Positions 47,802 through 55,983 of a stretch of DNA of 60,639 nt are shown here, in pieces. The stretch is taken from contig JAJYEE010000015.1 of NCBI GenBank assembly GCA_021790335.1, forward strand, positions 1-60,639, read 5' to 3'. The first letter of the stretch is position 1. Every line of letters begins with the position of its first letter. The DNA is from Pseudomonadota bacterium. GTDB lineage: Bacteria > Pseudomonadota > Gammaproteobacteria > Acidiferrobacterales > UBA6901. A program made the position numbers and the translations under genes. A model generated the notes under the pieces. That model did no database searches, was not told the DNA's origin, and saw only the letters and a program-made list of their open reading frames with translations.

Positions 47802-50126
47802 TCATCCGGCCTGCGTCTCGATCTCCGTGACTTCGTGGTACCCGCGCGGCAGACGACTCCCTCGCAACGCGCGCTCGCCGATGTATTGATCGATGTTCTT
47901 GCCGGCACGCAGCACCAGCTCGCCCTTGTCTGTACGCAGGACCAGGGACTGGCCTTCCCGGAAGACGGCAACGCCTGCGAGATACTCCTCGCGCTTGGCG
48001 ACCCTGGAAGCGGGGATATTGAGTATTCTTTCGCCCTTGCCCTTCTCCATGCGCGGCAACTCGGCCACCAGGAACACCAGGATATTGCCCTTGTTGGTGA
48101 CGGCCGCAAGCCAGTCGTCATCCGCGCCCGATACTCGCTGTGGCGGCAATGCCTTCGAACCCTTGGGCACCTTGAGCACCGTCTTGCCGGCGCGGCGGTC
48201 GGTGACCAGATCGCCGAGACTGCAGATGAAACCGTAGCCGGCATCCGAGGCAACCAGATAGAGGTCATCCGGCGCACCCATCATGACACCGGCCCAGGTG
48301 GCCCCAGGCGGGGGATTGAGGCTCGAAGCCAGGGGCTCTCCGTGACCGCGCGCCGACGGCAGCTTGTGCGCCGGCAGCGTATACGAGCGTCCGCTGGAAT
48401 CGAGAAACACGACGATCTGGTTACTCTTTCCGCGTGCAGACTGCAGGAACCGGTCCCCGGTCTTGTAGTCAAGCGCACGGGCATCGACCTCGTGGCCCTT
48501 GGCGGCACGCACCCATCCCTTTTCCGAAAGCACCACGGTAATGGATTCGGTCGGAAGCAGCTGCGCCACGTCAATCGCCTTGGCCTCGCTACGTTCGATC
48601 AGCGGCGACCGGCGCGGATCCCCGAATTCCTCGGCGTCGGAGATGATTTCGTCACGCACCTTGTCCCGAAGTTTGTTATTTGACCTGAGAATCGACTCGA
48701 TCTCCTCGCGTTCCGTCTTGAGCTCTTTCTGCTCACCGCGGATCTTCATCTCTTCGAGCTTGGCAAGATGGCGCAGCCGGGTCTCGAGGATCGCTTCGGC
48801 CTGTATGTCGGAAAGACTGAAGCGCTTTATCAACACCGGCTTGGGATCTTCTTCAGCACGGATGATGCGGATTACCTCGTCAAGATTGAGATAGGCGGTC
48901 AGCAGGCCATCCAGGATATGGAGACGTACGGTGACCTTGTCCAGACGGTGCTGCAGGCGACGGCGCACAGTCCCGATGCGAAAAGTCAGCCACTCGCCGA
49001 GCAGTTCCTTGAGGCTGAATACATGCGGCCGCCCGTCGAGGCCGATCATGTTGAGATTTACCCGGTATGAGTGCTCCAGATCGGTGGTCGCAAACAGATG
49101 GTCCATTAGTTCGGCCGGATCCATCCGCCCGCTACGCGGAACGATCACGAGCCGGATGGGATTTTCGTGGTCTGACTCATCGCGCAGGTCTTCGACCATG
49201 GGCAGCTTCTTCTGCTGCATCTGCTGCGCGATCTGTTCCAGGACCTTGGCCGGGGAGACCTGGTACGGCAGGGCACTGATGACGATATCCCCGTCTTCAC
49301 GCTGCCACTTGGCCCGCGCCCTGATCGACCCCGTGCCGCTGTTGTACATGGCGCGGATCTCAGCCTTGGGCGTGACGATCTCGGCCTCGGTGGGATAGTC
49401 CGGACCGTGAACATGCTTCATCAGCTCGCCCGTGGTCGAATCCGGCTTCTCGAGCAGGCGGACGCAGGCGGCGGCCACTTCGCGGACATTATGCGGCGGA
49501 ATGTCCGTCGCCATACCGACGGCAATGCCGGTTGTACCGTTCAGCAGCACATGCGGCAGGCGCGCAGGCATGATTCTGGGCTCTTCCAGAGTGCCATCGA
49601 AGTTCGGCTGCCACTCGACCGTGCCCTGCTCGAGTTCCGACAACAGCACTTGGGCAAAGGGGGTCAGACGCGATTCCGTATAGCGCATGGCAGCGAACGA
49701 TTTCGGGTCGTCGGGAGATCCCCAGTTTCCCTGGCCATCGATGAGCGGATAGCGGTAGCTGAACGGCTGCGCCATCAGCACCATCGCCTCATAGCAGGCG
49801 GTATCGCCGTGCGGGTGATACTTGCCGAGCACATCGCCGACAGTGCGCGCCGATTTCTTGTACTTGGCAGCCGCAGAGAGCCCGAGTTCGGACATCGCAT
49901 ACACGATCCGTCGCTGTACCGGCTTCAGACCGTCGGCGATGTTCGGCAACGCGCGATCGAGGACCACATACATCGAGTAGTCCAGGTAGGCCTTTTCGGT
50001 GAATGCAGCCAGCGGCAGCCGCTCCACCTGCGCGATGCGCGGCCGCGCTTCGGTGGCGGCGACTTTGGCGCGCCCGGGGGCTTTGTCCTTCCCGGAATGG
50101 GGCTTTCCGGATGCTTTCTTGGTCAT
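47802..50126 (-). CDS. parC: DNA topoisomerase IV subunit A
   Basis: DNA-cleaving subunit of topoisomerase IV, which decatenates daughter chromosomes. The 774 residues have the catalytic tyrosine in [13 protein letters not shown] (about 150), the quinolone-region helix [20 protein letters not shown] (about 95) with Asp at the usual Ser-x3-Asp/Glu stretch partly replaced, and a C-terminal beta-pinwheel. The GyrA box (QRRGGKG) is absent, and parE is immediately upstream, so this is ParC rather than GyrA. The N-terminus is Lys/Pro-rich (about 1-25). Confidence 0.95.
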   Translation of the reverse strand: MTKKASGKPHSGKDKAPGRAKVAATEARPRIAQVERLPLAAFTEKAYLDYSMYVVLDRALPNIADGLKPVQRRIVYAMSELGLSAAAKYKKSARTVGDVLGKYHPHGDTACYEAMVLMAQPFSYRYPLIDGQGNWGSPDDPKSFAAMRYTESRLTPFAQVLLSELEQGTVEWQPNFDGTLEEPRIMPARLPHVLLNGTTGIAVGMATDIPPHNVREVAAACVRLLEKPDSTTGELMKHVHGPDYPTEAEIVTPKAEIRAMYNSGTGSIRARAKWQREDGDIVISALPYQVSPAKVLEQIAQQMQQKKLPMVEDLRDESDHENPIRLVIVPRSGRMDPAELMDHLFATTDLEHSYRVNLNMIGLDGRPHVFSLKELLGEWLTFRIGTVRRRLQHRLDKVTVRLHILDGLLTAYLNLDEVIRIIRAEEDPKPVLIKRFSLSDIQAEAILETRLRHLAKLEEMKIRGEQKELKTEREEIESILRSNNKLRDKVRDEIISDAEEFGDPRRSPLIERSEAKAIDVAQLLPTESITVVLSEKGWVRAAKGHEVDARALDYKTGDRFLQSARGKSNQIVVFLDSSGRSYTLPAHKLPSARGHGEPLASSLNPPPGATWAGVMMGAPDDLYLVASDAGYGFICSLGDLVTDRRAGKTVLKVPKGSKALPPQRVSGADDDWLAAVTNKGNILVFLVAELPRMEKGKGERILNIPASRVAKREEYLAGVAVFREGQSLVLRTDKGELVLRAGKNIDQYIGERALRGSRLPRGYHEVTEIETQAG

Positions 50127-50209
50127 TCTTTACCTAGCCATGCTTGGATAGTGCGGACCTGATCCGGCGGGCGCCGACCGAATGCAGCGATGCGAGGCAA
50201 TGCCGGGCG

Positions 50210-52102
50210 TCAGGTCACTTCCGCCTTGTTGCCGTTTTTCTCCAGCCATTCCTTGCGGTCAGGGGCGCGTTTCTTGGCGAGCATCATGTCCATGATGCGG
50301 TTGGTGTCGTCGCCGGCCTTGATTTCCAGCTGCACAAGCCTGCGGGTGTTCGGATCCATGACAGTCTCACGCAACTGCATTGGATTCATTTCGCCGAGAC
50401 CTTTGAATCGCGTGATGGTGGGGCGCGCACGCGGATTCTCCTTCTGGATCCGTTCGAGGACCTGCCTGCGCTCGTCCGCATCGAGCGCGTAATACACCGA
50501 CTGTCCGACATCAACACGGAACAGCGGCGGCATCGCCACATGCACGTGGCCGGCAGCCACCAGCGGCTTGAAGTGCCGCACGAACAGCGCGCACAGCAGC
50601 GTCGCGATATGCGCTCCGTCGCTGTCGGCATCCGCCAGAATGCAAACCTTTCCGTAACGCAGCCCGCCGAGGTCGCTTGATCCCGGATCCACGCCGAGCG
50701 CCACTGCGATGTCATGCACTTCCTGTGAAGCAAGTACTTGCGTAGGATCCACCTCCCAGGTATTCAGTATCTTCCCGCGCAGCGGCATAATCGCCTGAAA
50801 ATTCCGGTCACGCGCCTGCTTGGCCGACCCTCCGGCGGAGTCGCCCTCGACCAGAAAAAGCTCAGTCATCGCCAGATCTGTGGACAGGCAGTCGGCGAGC
50901 TTGCCAGGCAGGGCCGGCCCGTTGCCGACTTTCTTGCGTTCGACCCGTTTTGCGGTGCGCTGCCGTTCCTGCGCCGAATCTATCGCGAGGTTGGCGATCC
51001 GCTGCGCGTCCGCGACATGCTGCATGAGCCATTGGGCGAACGCGTCCTTGACGACAGAGCCGACCAGGGCCGCCGCATCGCGCGAGGTCAGGCGCTCCTT
51101 GGTCTGTCCGGAGAATTGCGGATCACGCAGCTTGCAAGAAAGCACATAGGCGGTCCGCCCCCAGACGTCCTCGGGCGCAAGCCGCACTCCGCGTGGCAGC
51201 AGATTGCGGAATTCGCAGAATTCGCGCAGCGCATCGGTCAGACCCTGGCGGAAGCCGTTCACATGCGTTCCGTCCTGCGGGGTCGGAATCAGATTGACGT
51301 AGCTGTCCATCAGGGGCCGGTCATTCTCCGGCGCCCAGGCGATCGCCCAGTCGAGCTCGGCGTCATTGTCCTTGAATTGGCCGACGAACGGTTCGGCCGG
51401 AATCAGTTCCTGCCCGCCCGTCTCGCTGAGCAGGTAATCCCTCAGTCCATCCTCGTAACACCACTGCTCGCTGTTCGCGGGATCGGACTCGTCGGAAAAT
51501 GTGATCATCAACCCCGGACACAGCACCGCCTTGGCGCGCAACACGTGCTTGAGTTTCGGGACGTGAAACTTCGGGCTGTCGAAGAACCTTTCGTCCGGCC
51601 AGAAGCGCACCGTGGTACCAGTCGCGCGCGCACCTACCGATCCGGTCGCCTTTAGCTCCGCGGTCTTTTGCCCGTCGGCGAACGCCATCTTGTATTCCTT
51701 GCCTGCGCGCCGGACGTACACCTCGAGCTTCTTCGACAGGGCATTGACCACTGACACGCCCACACCATGCAATCCGCCGGAAAAATCATAGTTCCTGTTC
51801 GAGAACTTCCCGCCGGCATGCAGGCGCGTAAGAATCACTTCCACCCCTGAAACGCCTTCACCTTTATGCCTGTCGACCGGCATACCACGGCCATCGTCAG
51901 TCACCGCCAGCGAGCCGTCGTTGTACAGCACCACGTCTATGCGCTTAGCGTGACCGGAAATCGCCTCATCCACCGAATTGTCGATGACCTCCTGGGCGAG
52001 GTGATTCGGGCGCTGCGTATCAGTGTACATCCCGGGACGCTTGCGCACGGGCTCGAGGCCGGTGAGCACCTCGATTGCAGACGCGTCGTAGGCTTGGCTC
52101 AT
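50210..52102 (-). CDS. parE: DNA topoisomerase IV subunit B
   Basis: ATPase subunit of topoisomerase IV. The 630-residue length suits ParE, not the longer GyrB of many proteobacteria. It has GHKL motifs (EVIDNSVDEAISG; GLHGVGVSVVNALS) and the TOPRIM EGDSAGGSAKQARDRNFQA with CILADADSDGAHI. ATG at 52102 (MSQAYDASAIEVL) is chosen over a 32-codon longer frame. It lies 83 bases upstream of parC. Confidence 0.95.
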   Translation of the reverse strand: MSQAYDASAIEVLTGLEPVRKRPGMYTDTQRPNHLAQEVIDNSVDEAISGHAKRIDVVLYNDGSLAVTDDGRGMPVDRHKGEGVSGVEVILTRLHAGGKFSNRNYDFSGGLHGVGVSVVNALSKKLEVYVRRAGKEYKMAFADGQKTAELKATGSVGARATGTTVRFWPDERFFDSPKFHVPKLKHVLRAKAVLCPGLMITFSDESDPANSEQWCYEDGLRDYLLSETGGQELIPAEPFVGQFKDNDAELDWAIAWAPENDRPLMDSYVNLIPTPQDGTHVNGFRQGLTDALREFCEFRNLLPRGVRLAPEDVWGRTAYVLSCKLRDPQFSGQTKERLTSRDAAALVGSVVKDAFAQWLMQHVADAQRIANLAIDSAQERQRTAKRVERKKVGNGPALPGKLADCLSTDLAMTELFLVEGDSAGGSAKQARDRNFQAIMPLRGKILNTWEVDPTQVLASQEVHDIAVALGVDPGSSDLGGLRYGKVCILADADSDGAHIATLLCALFVRHFKPLVAAGHVHVAMPPLFRVDVGQSVYYALDADERRQVLERIQKENPRARPTITRFKGLGEMNPMQLRETVMDPNTRRLVQLEIKAGDDTNRIMDMMLAKKRAPDRKEWLEKNGNKAEVT

Positions 52103-52270
52103 CGGACCGGAAGGGGTGTGCCGGAAGCGGGATCGCTGCCGAAATAAACGGAAGGCTGCGGATGTACGCGCGACCGGTCTGCGACCAGCCGCCCGCATGC
52201 TCCGGGGACCACGATAAACAGCCTGGCTTCTGTCATTGGCGGCGCATTATAGCGTGCCGCGCGCAAAGCG

Positions 52271-52882
52271 TCAGCCGGTTAAATCGCGCGCGAGTGCTGC
52301 GCGCGCCTCGTCCGGCAGCTTCTCGACGGAATGGGAGTAGGCAGGATGTTCGATTCCCATGGCCAGTGCCGCACCGGATTTCACGGCCTGCACCATGGCA
52401 GGATCGAGCTCGAAGCGCAGAAAATGAACGGATGAGGTCTTCTCCGATGTGGCACGTTCCAGATCCTCGTCGGCGATCGCCCAGACACGATCAAATCCCG
52501 CCACGCACACCCAGACCTTGCGTTCGACGCCGATCATGCTTGCCAGCGCCACCTGGCGCTCGTCTTCTCGCGCGTACTCGATCATGAAGGTTGCTTTCCA
52601 GTTGCGGCCGTCCGGAATTAGCGGATTATAGGTTGCGATCTCTTCCTCGATGCCTTGCGCCTCGAAAATCCGCTCGGCACGCAGCATCTCCTGCACCTGG
52701 TACCACATCGTAAGCGCGTCCTCGAAGTAAAGGGTCGCGTGCGGTCCGATCGGCACCCTGCGATTGAGTTTGTGCGCCATCACGGTGGCGCGGAAGTCAT
52801 TGCGCACCCGGTCGTACTGCTCCAGGGACAGCAGACCCGCGCGGGTGAGTTTCTGCGTAGCAATGCAATCGGCTTCAGTCAC
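52271..52882 (-). CDS. DUF3501 family protein
   Basis: A 203-residue soluble protein of the DUF3501 family, recognised by RRVPIGPHATLYFEDALTMWYQVQEML and the RNWKATFMIEY segment. The function is unknown. In other genomes the family tends to lie beside rubrerythrins and GlpC-like Fe-S proteins, as here, which points to oxidative or iron stress. The start is GTG, nine bases after the EncFtn stop, so the two are almost certainly co-translated. The start residue is not certain; KLTRAGLLSLEQY is where the family similarity begins. Confidence 0.82.
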   Translation of the reverse strand: MTEADCIATQKLTRAGLLSLEQYDRVRNDFRATVMAHKLNRRVPIGPHATLYFEDALTMWYQVQEMLRAERIFEAQGIEEEIATYNPLIPDGRNWKATFMIEYAREDERQVALASMIGVERKVWVCVAGFDRVWAIADEDLERATSEKTSSVHFLRFELDPAMVQAVKSGAALAMGIEHPAYSHSVEKLPDEARAALARDLTG

Positions 52883-52891
52883 GGGAACGCC

Positions 52892-53191
52892 CTACGACTT
52901 GTGCTTCCCTTCCAGGGCAACGATAGGCTTGTCGGTGAACACATAATCGCGCAGCTCCTTGTCAAAAGCCGGATCGTGCCGACGGATCCACTCGAGGATC
53001 ATGGCGGCATGCTCCTTTTCCTCGTCACGATTGTGCGCGAGAATCGCGCGCAACTCCTTGTCCTTGCACGCGTCAACGCGCTGATTGTACCAATCAGCCG
53101 CTTCCAGCTCCTCCATCAGGGAAACGATCGCGCGATGCATGTCGCGCGTCTCCTCGCGCAGCTCGGTTTCGTGGTAGCCCTCGCTTGCCAT
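52892..53191 (-). CDS. Encapsulated-ferritin-like (EncFtn) protein without cargo tail
   Basis: A 99-residue two-helix ferritin-like protein. It aligns over the core with the encapsulated ferritin of Rhodospirillum rubrum: MEELEAADWYNQRVDA and AHNRDEEKEHAAM. The ferroxidase ligands correspond to Glu28, Glu58 and His61, with Trp34 nearby. In R. rubrum a C-terminal tail sends the protein into an encapsulin shell made by the next gene. Here the protein stops at VALEGKHKS without such a tail, and no HK97-like shell gene is in the window. Its role is likely iron oxidation or detoxification as a free oligomer. Confidence 0.82.
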   Translation of the reverse strand: MASEGYHETELREETRDMHRAIVSLMEELEAADWYNQRVDACKDKELRAILAHNRDEEKEHAAMILEWIRRHDPAFDKELRDYVFTDKPIVALEGKHKS

Positions 53192-53270
53192 ATCATCTCC
53201 TCAGTCAATGAAGCTAACAGTGCATGCCGGTCATGCGGGCTGGTTGCTCTGCCTCGGACAAATGCTGCGT

Positions 53271-54617
53271 TCAGATCCCGTATGCGGCACGCAGCAGGGA
53301 CAGCGGGTGCTCCGGCGCCTTTCCGGTGGCGAGACCGTTTTCGATCTGATGCCCTGCCATGGGGCAATCGCTACTGAAGTGATCCGCCGCCGCCTGCCGC
53401 ACGCGCTCGACCACCGGTCCTGCAATCTTCATCGAGCTTTCGTGAAACTCGCTCTTGACCGCATAGGTTCCATCGTGCCCGGAACAGCGCTCGATCGCAT
53501 CGACTTGCGTCTGCGGCACCAGCTGCAGCAGATCGCGCGTCTTCATGCCGATGTTCTGCACCCGCAGATGACAGGCGACATGGTAGGAGATCCTGCCGAG
53601 CGGCTGCTTGAAATCGGTACGCAGTTTGCCGTCCTTGTGACGCAGCATCAGGTACTCGAAGGGATCGAAAATGGCGGCCCGCACCTTGGCGACGTCCGGA
53701 TCTTCGGGAAACATCAACGGCAGCTCCTGCTTGAACATCAGCACACAGGAAGGCACCGGTGCGACGATGTCCCAGCCTTCGTCCACCAGGCGTACCAATA
53801 GCGGAATATTTACCTCTTTGGCGCGTTCCACCGCGCCGAGATCACCGAGTTCAAGCTTGGGCATCCCGCAGCAGCGCTCCTTCTCGGCAATGGTAACCGG
53901 GATGCCGTTATGGCGAAACACCGCGACAAGATCATCATTCAGTCGTGGCTCATTGTAATTGCCGTAACAGGTGGCGAACAGCGCCACGCGCCCGCGCGTG
54001 GCGGTAGTGGGCTCGGCCTGCGCCGCTACGGCACCGTCATCGTGCCACCGCTTGAGAAAAGTATCGCTGTGATACGCCGGTACGGGAGCATGGGGATGGA
54101 CATGCAGAGTCTTGTCGAGCACCTTGCGGAACAGACCGTTTCGATTCGCGGCATTGACGAACTGCACGACCACGGGGATGCCTGCCAGACGTCCGACCGT
54201 ATCGGTGCTCGTCAGGATGCGATCCCGCACCCGGGTATCGCCCTTGCGGAACTTTACCGCCTTGGCGCGCAACATCAGGTGCGGAAAGTCCAAGTTCCAA
54301 GGATGCGGCGGCACGTAGGGGCACTTGGTCATGTAGCACATGTCGCACAGATAGCAATGGTCCGCAATCTGCCAGAACACGGACTTCGGGACACCATCGA
54401 GTTCCATCGTCTCGGAAGCATCGATGGCATCAAACAGCGTCGGGAATGCCTGACACAGGCTGAAGCAGCGGCGGCAACCATGGCAGATGTCGAAGACCCG
54501 CTCCATCTCCTTGATCAGGGCGCCTTCGTCGTAGAACTGGGGATTCTTCCAATCCAGGGGATGGCGTACTGGGGCTTCAAGATTCCCTTCGCGGCCGCCC
54601 TGAGTGGTTACAGCCAT
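53271..54617 (-). CDS. GlpC/HdrD-like Fe-S oxidoreductase
   Basis: A 448-residue protein with two [4Fe-4S] motifs, CHGCRRCFSLCQ (about 45) and CYLCDMCYMTKCP (about 87), then two CCG domains. The first has CYGNYNEPRL and ERCCGMPKLE; the second has ACHLRVQNIG and ERCSGHDG, where the second Cys is replaced by Ser. Such proteins pass electrons to or from quinones or disulfides, as GlpC or heterodisulfide reductase D do. ATG at 54617 is used; the frame is open 29 codons further. It lies between rubrerythrin and the EncFtn gene and could supply electrons to either. Confidence 0.87.
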   Translation of the reverse strand: MAVTTQGGREGNLEAPVRHPLDWKNPQFYDEGALIKEMERVFDICHGCRRCFSLCQAFPTLFDAIDASETMELDGVPKSVFWQIADHCYLCDMCYMTKCPYVPPHPWNLDFPHLMLRAKAVKFRKGDTRVRDRILTSTDTVGRLAGIPVVVQFVNAANRNGLFRKVLDKTLHVHPHAPVPAYHSDTFLKRWHDDGAVAAQAEPTTATRGRVALFATCYGNYNEPRLNDDLVAVFRHNGIPVTIAEKERCCGMPKLELGDLGAVERAKEVNIPLLVRLVDEGWDIVAPVPSCVLMFKQELPLMFPEDPDVAKVRAAIFDPFEYLMLRHKDGKLRTDFKQPLGRISYHVACHLRVQNIGMKTRDLLQLVPQTQVDAIERCSGHDGTYAVKSEFHESSMKIAGPVVERVRQAAADHFSSDCPMAGHQIENGLATGKAPEHPLSLLRAAYGI

Positions 54618-54746
54618 AATCTGCCCCGCCCGTGGTTGAACTGACTTATGTAACGCATCCCGGCGCGTCGCCTGATCCCGTTTGCCCGACAGCCCGATCG
54701 GCAACTGCGCCGGGGACAGGGAAACCCTCCCCCTCGGCGCTATCGA

Positions 54747-55169
54747 TTACTTGCCGAGACTGTCCAGAGCTTTCTGAAAACGGTTGGCGTGAGAGCGCTC
54801 GGCTTTGGCGAGAGTCTCAAACCAGTCTGCAATCTCGTTAAAACCTTCCTCGCGTGCGGTTTTGGCCATGCCGGGATACATGTCGGTGTACTCATGGGTC
54901 TCGCCCGCGATGGCGGATTTCAGATTGTCGCCGGTGCTTCCGATCGGCAGGCCGGTGGCCGGATCGCCAACAGCCTCCATGTACTCGAGATGACCGTGCG
55001 CATGGCCGGTTTCCCCTTCGGCGGTGGAGCGGAATACGGCGGAGACATCGTTGAAACCTTCGACGTCTGCCTTGGAGGCGAAATACAGGTAGCGGCGGTT
55101 GGCTTGGGATTCGCCAGCGAAGGCGTACTTCAGGTTCTCGTGGGTCTTGCTGCCCTTCAGACTTTTCAT
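54747..55169 (-). CDS. Rubrerythrin-like di-iron protein lacking rubredoxin domain
   Basis: A 140-residue four-helix di-iron protein that reduces hydrogen peroxide in related systems. Ligands are visible as the ferritin-like pairs [35 protein letters not shown] and [10 protein letters not shown]. The C-terminal CxxC rubredoxin domain of classical rubrerythrin is absent (the protein ends DSLGK), as in sulerythrin or symerythrin types, so an external electron donor is needed; the GlpC-like protein is a candidate. The promoter carries a PerR-type box. It is the first gene of a four-gene run. Confidence 0.92.
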   Translation of the reverse strand: MKSLKGSKTHENLKYAFAGESQANRRYLYFASKADVEGFNDVSAVFRSTAEGETGHAHGHLEYMEAVGDPATGLPIGSTGDNLKSAIAGETHEYTDMYPGMAKTAREEGFNEIADWFETLAKAERSHANRFQKALDSLGK

Positions 55170-55224
55170 ATTCTAGGTCTCCATGTTGTCAGACTCTTCT
55201 AACCAATAAGCGCATGTGCTTATT

Positions 55225-55262
55225 TTAGAATCATTCTAAGTCTGTCCCACCAATCCTGTCAA
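55225..55262 (-). promoter_or_regulatory. Rubrerythrin promoter with PerR-type box over the -10
   Basis: On the minus strand TTGACA (55257-55262) and TAGAAT (55233-55238) are 18 bases apart. TTAGAATCATTCTAA at 55225-55239 is a perfect 7-1-7 palindrome of PerR/Fur-family form and fully covers the -10. A metal- and peroxide-sensing Fur-family repressor would block this promoter. The regulator gene is not in the window. Confidence 0.72.
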
Positions 55263-55893
55263 CGGTCATATTAGGGGTGAAACGCATGACGAACCATGAT
55301 CTCGATCAAATCCCGGTAGCGAGCAACCTCCCAGGACCAATGGAATCCCACGCCCTGGACCGGACAACGATCAATGCTGTATCCATGGCACCGGACCCGC
55401 CGCACCGCACTGCCCGGGCTCTGCACTTCAAGGAAACATCGGTTCGCGCGGCCATCCGGGCGGGGCACCCTTGCCGAGTAGCCGTTTGGGAACGACAGCT
55501 TGGGGCCGATCTCGATTTGCGGAGCCCCCGATGATGGGTCGGTTCGGTGGCTGACGGGTTCATCGGGTCGATCAGGCTCCACATGCTGCGGCTTGTCTGC
55601 GGCTTTCTATACAAACCCCGAGAACGATCTGTCCGGAATTACAGACAGCAGGAGGGCGGAAAAGTACCGCCACACACACCGCCGGTGCGTTCCCGTTCGC
55701 TCGGACCGAGGCCTGGTGCGCATTTCCGTATTCCGGAACCCGGCTGGATCACGAGCCGCCAAACCGACACAGGTAGAATAAATGCCGGCGGACGGCGCCT
55801 GCTGCGGCCGCAGACCGCATATGATGATATTGCTGTCCAGACCGGAAACCGACCCCAAACTGCCTGTCGGGACGAACGAAATGAAATAAAGGA
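55263..55893. other. Gene-poor region between rubrerythrin promoter and pilB
   Basis: About 630 bases with no gene I can support. Short frames exist on both strands (for example 55271-55582 minus and 55277-55534 plus), but none has family features, a good ribosome site or neighbours. I see no repeat, transposase remnant or tRNA. Confidence 0.4.
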
Positions 55894-55922
55894 TTGGCGA
55901 ACCGGATTATCTCATCTAATAT
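55894..55922 (+). promoter_or_regulatory. Candidate pilB promoter
   Basis: TTGGCG (55894-55899) and TAATAT (55917-55922) are 17 bases apart, about 62 bases before the pilB ATG. The leader then holds the inverted repeat AAAAGAC (55928-55934) / GTCTTTT (55957-55963). No sigma-54 site is visible. Confidence 0.45.
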
Positions 55923-55983
55923 TGATTAAAAGACATCGATATCTCGCCCCGACAACGTCTTTTCAATTACTGATCAAAGGGAT

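Noticed and set aside
55271-55582. A 103-codon minus-strand frame as a PilZ-like protein near pilB
   Set aside because: The GYS...GVGF stretch resembles PilZ only loosely; the RxxxR and D-x-S-x-x-G motifs are missing.
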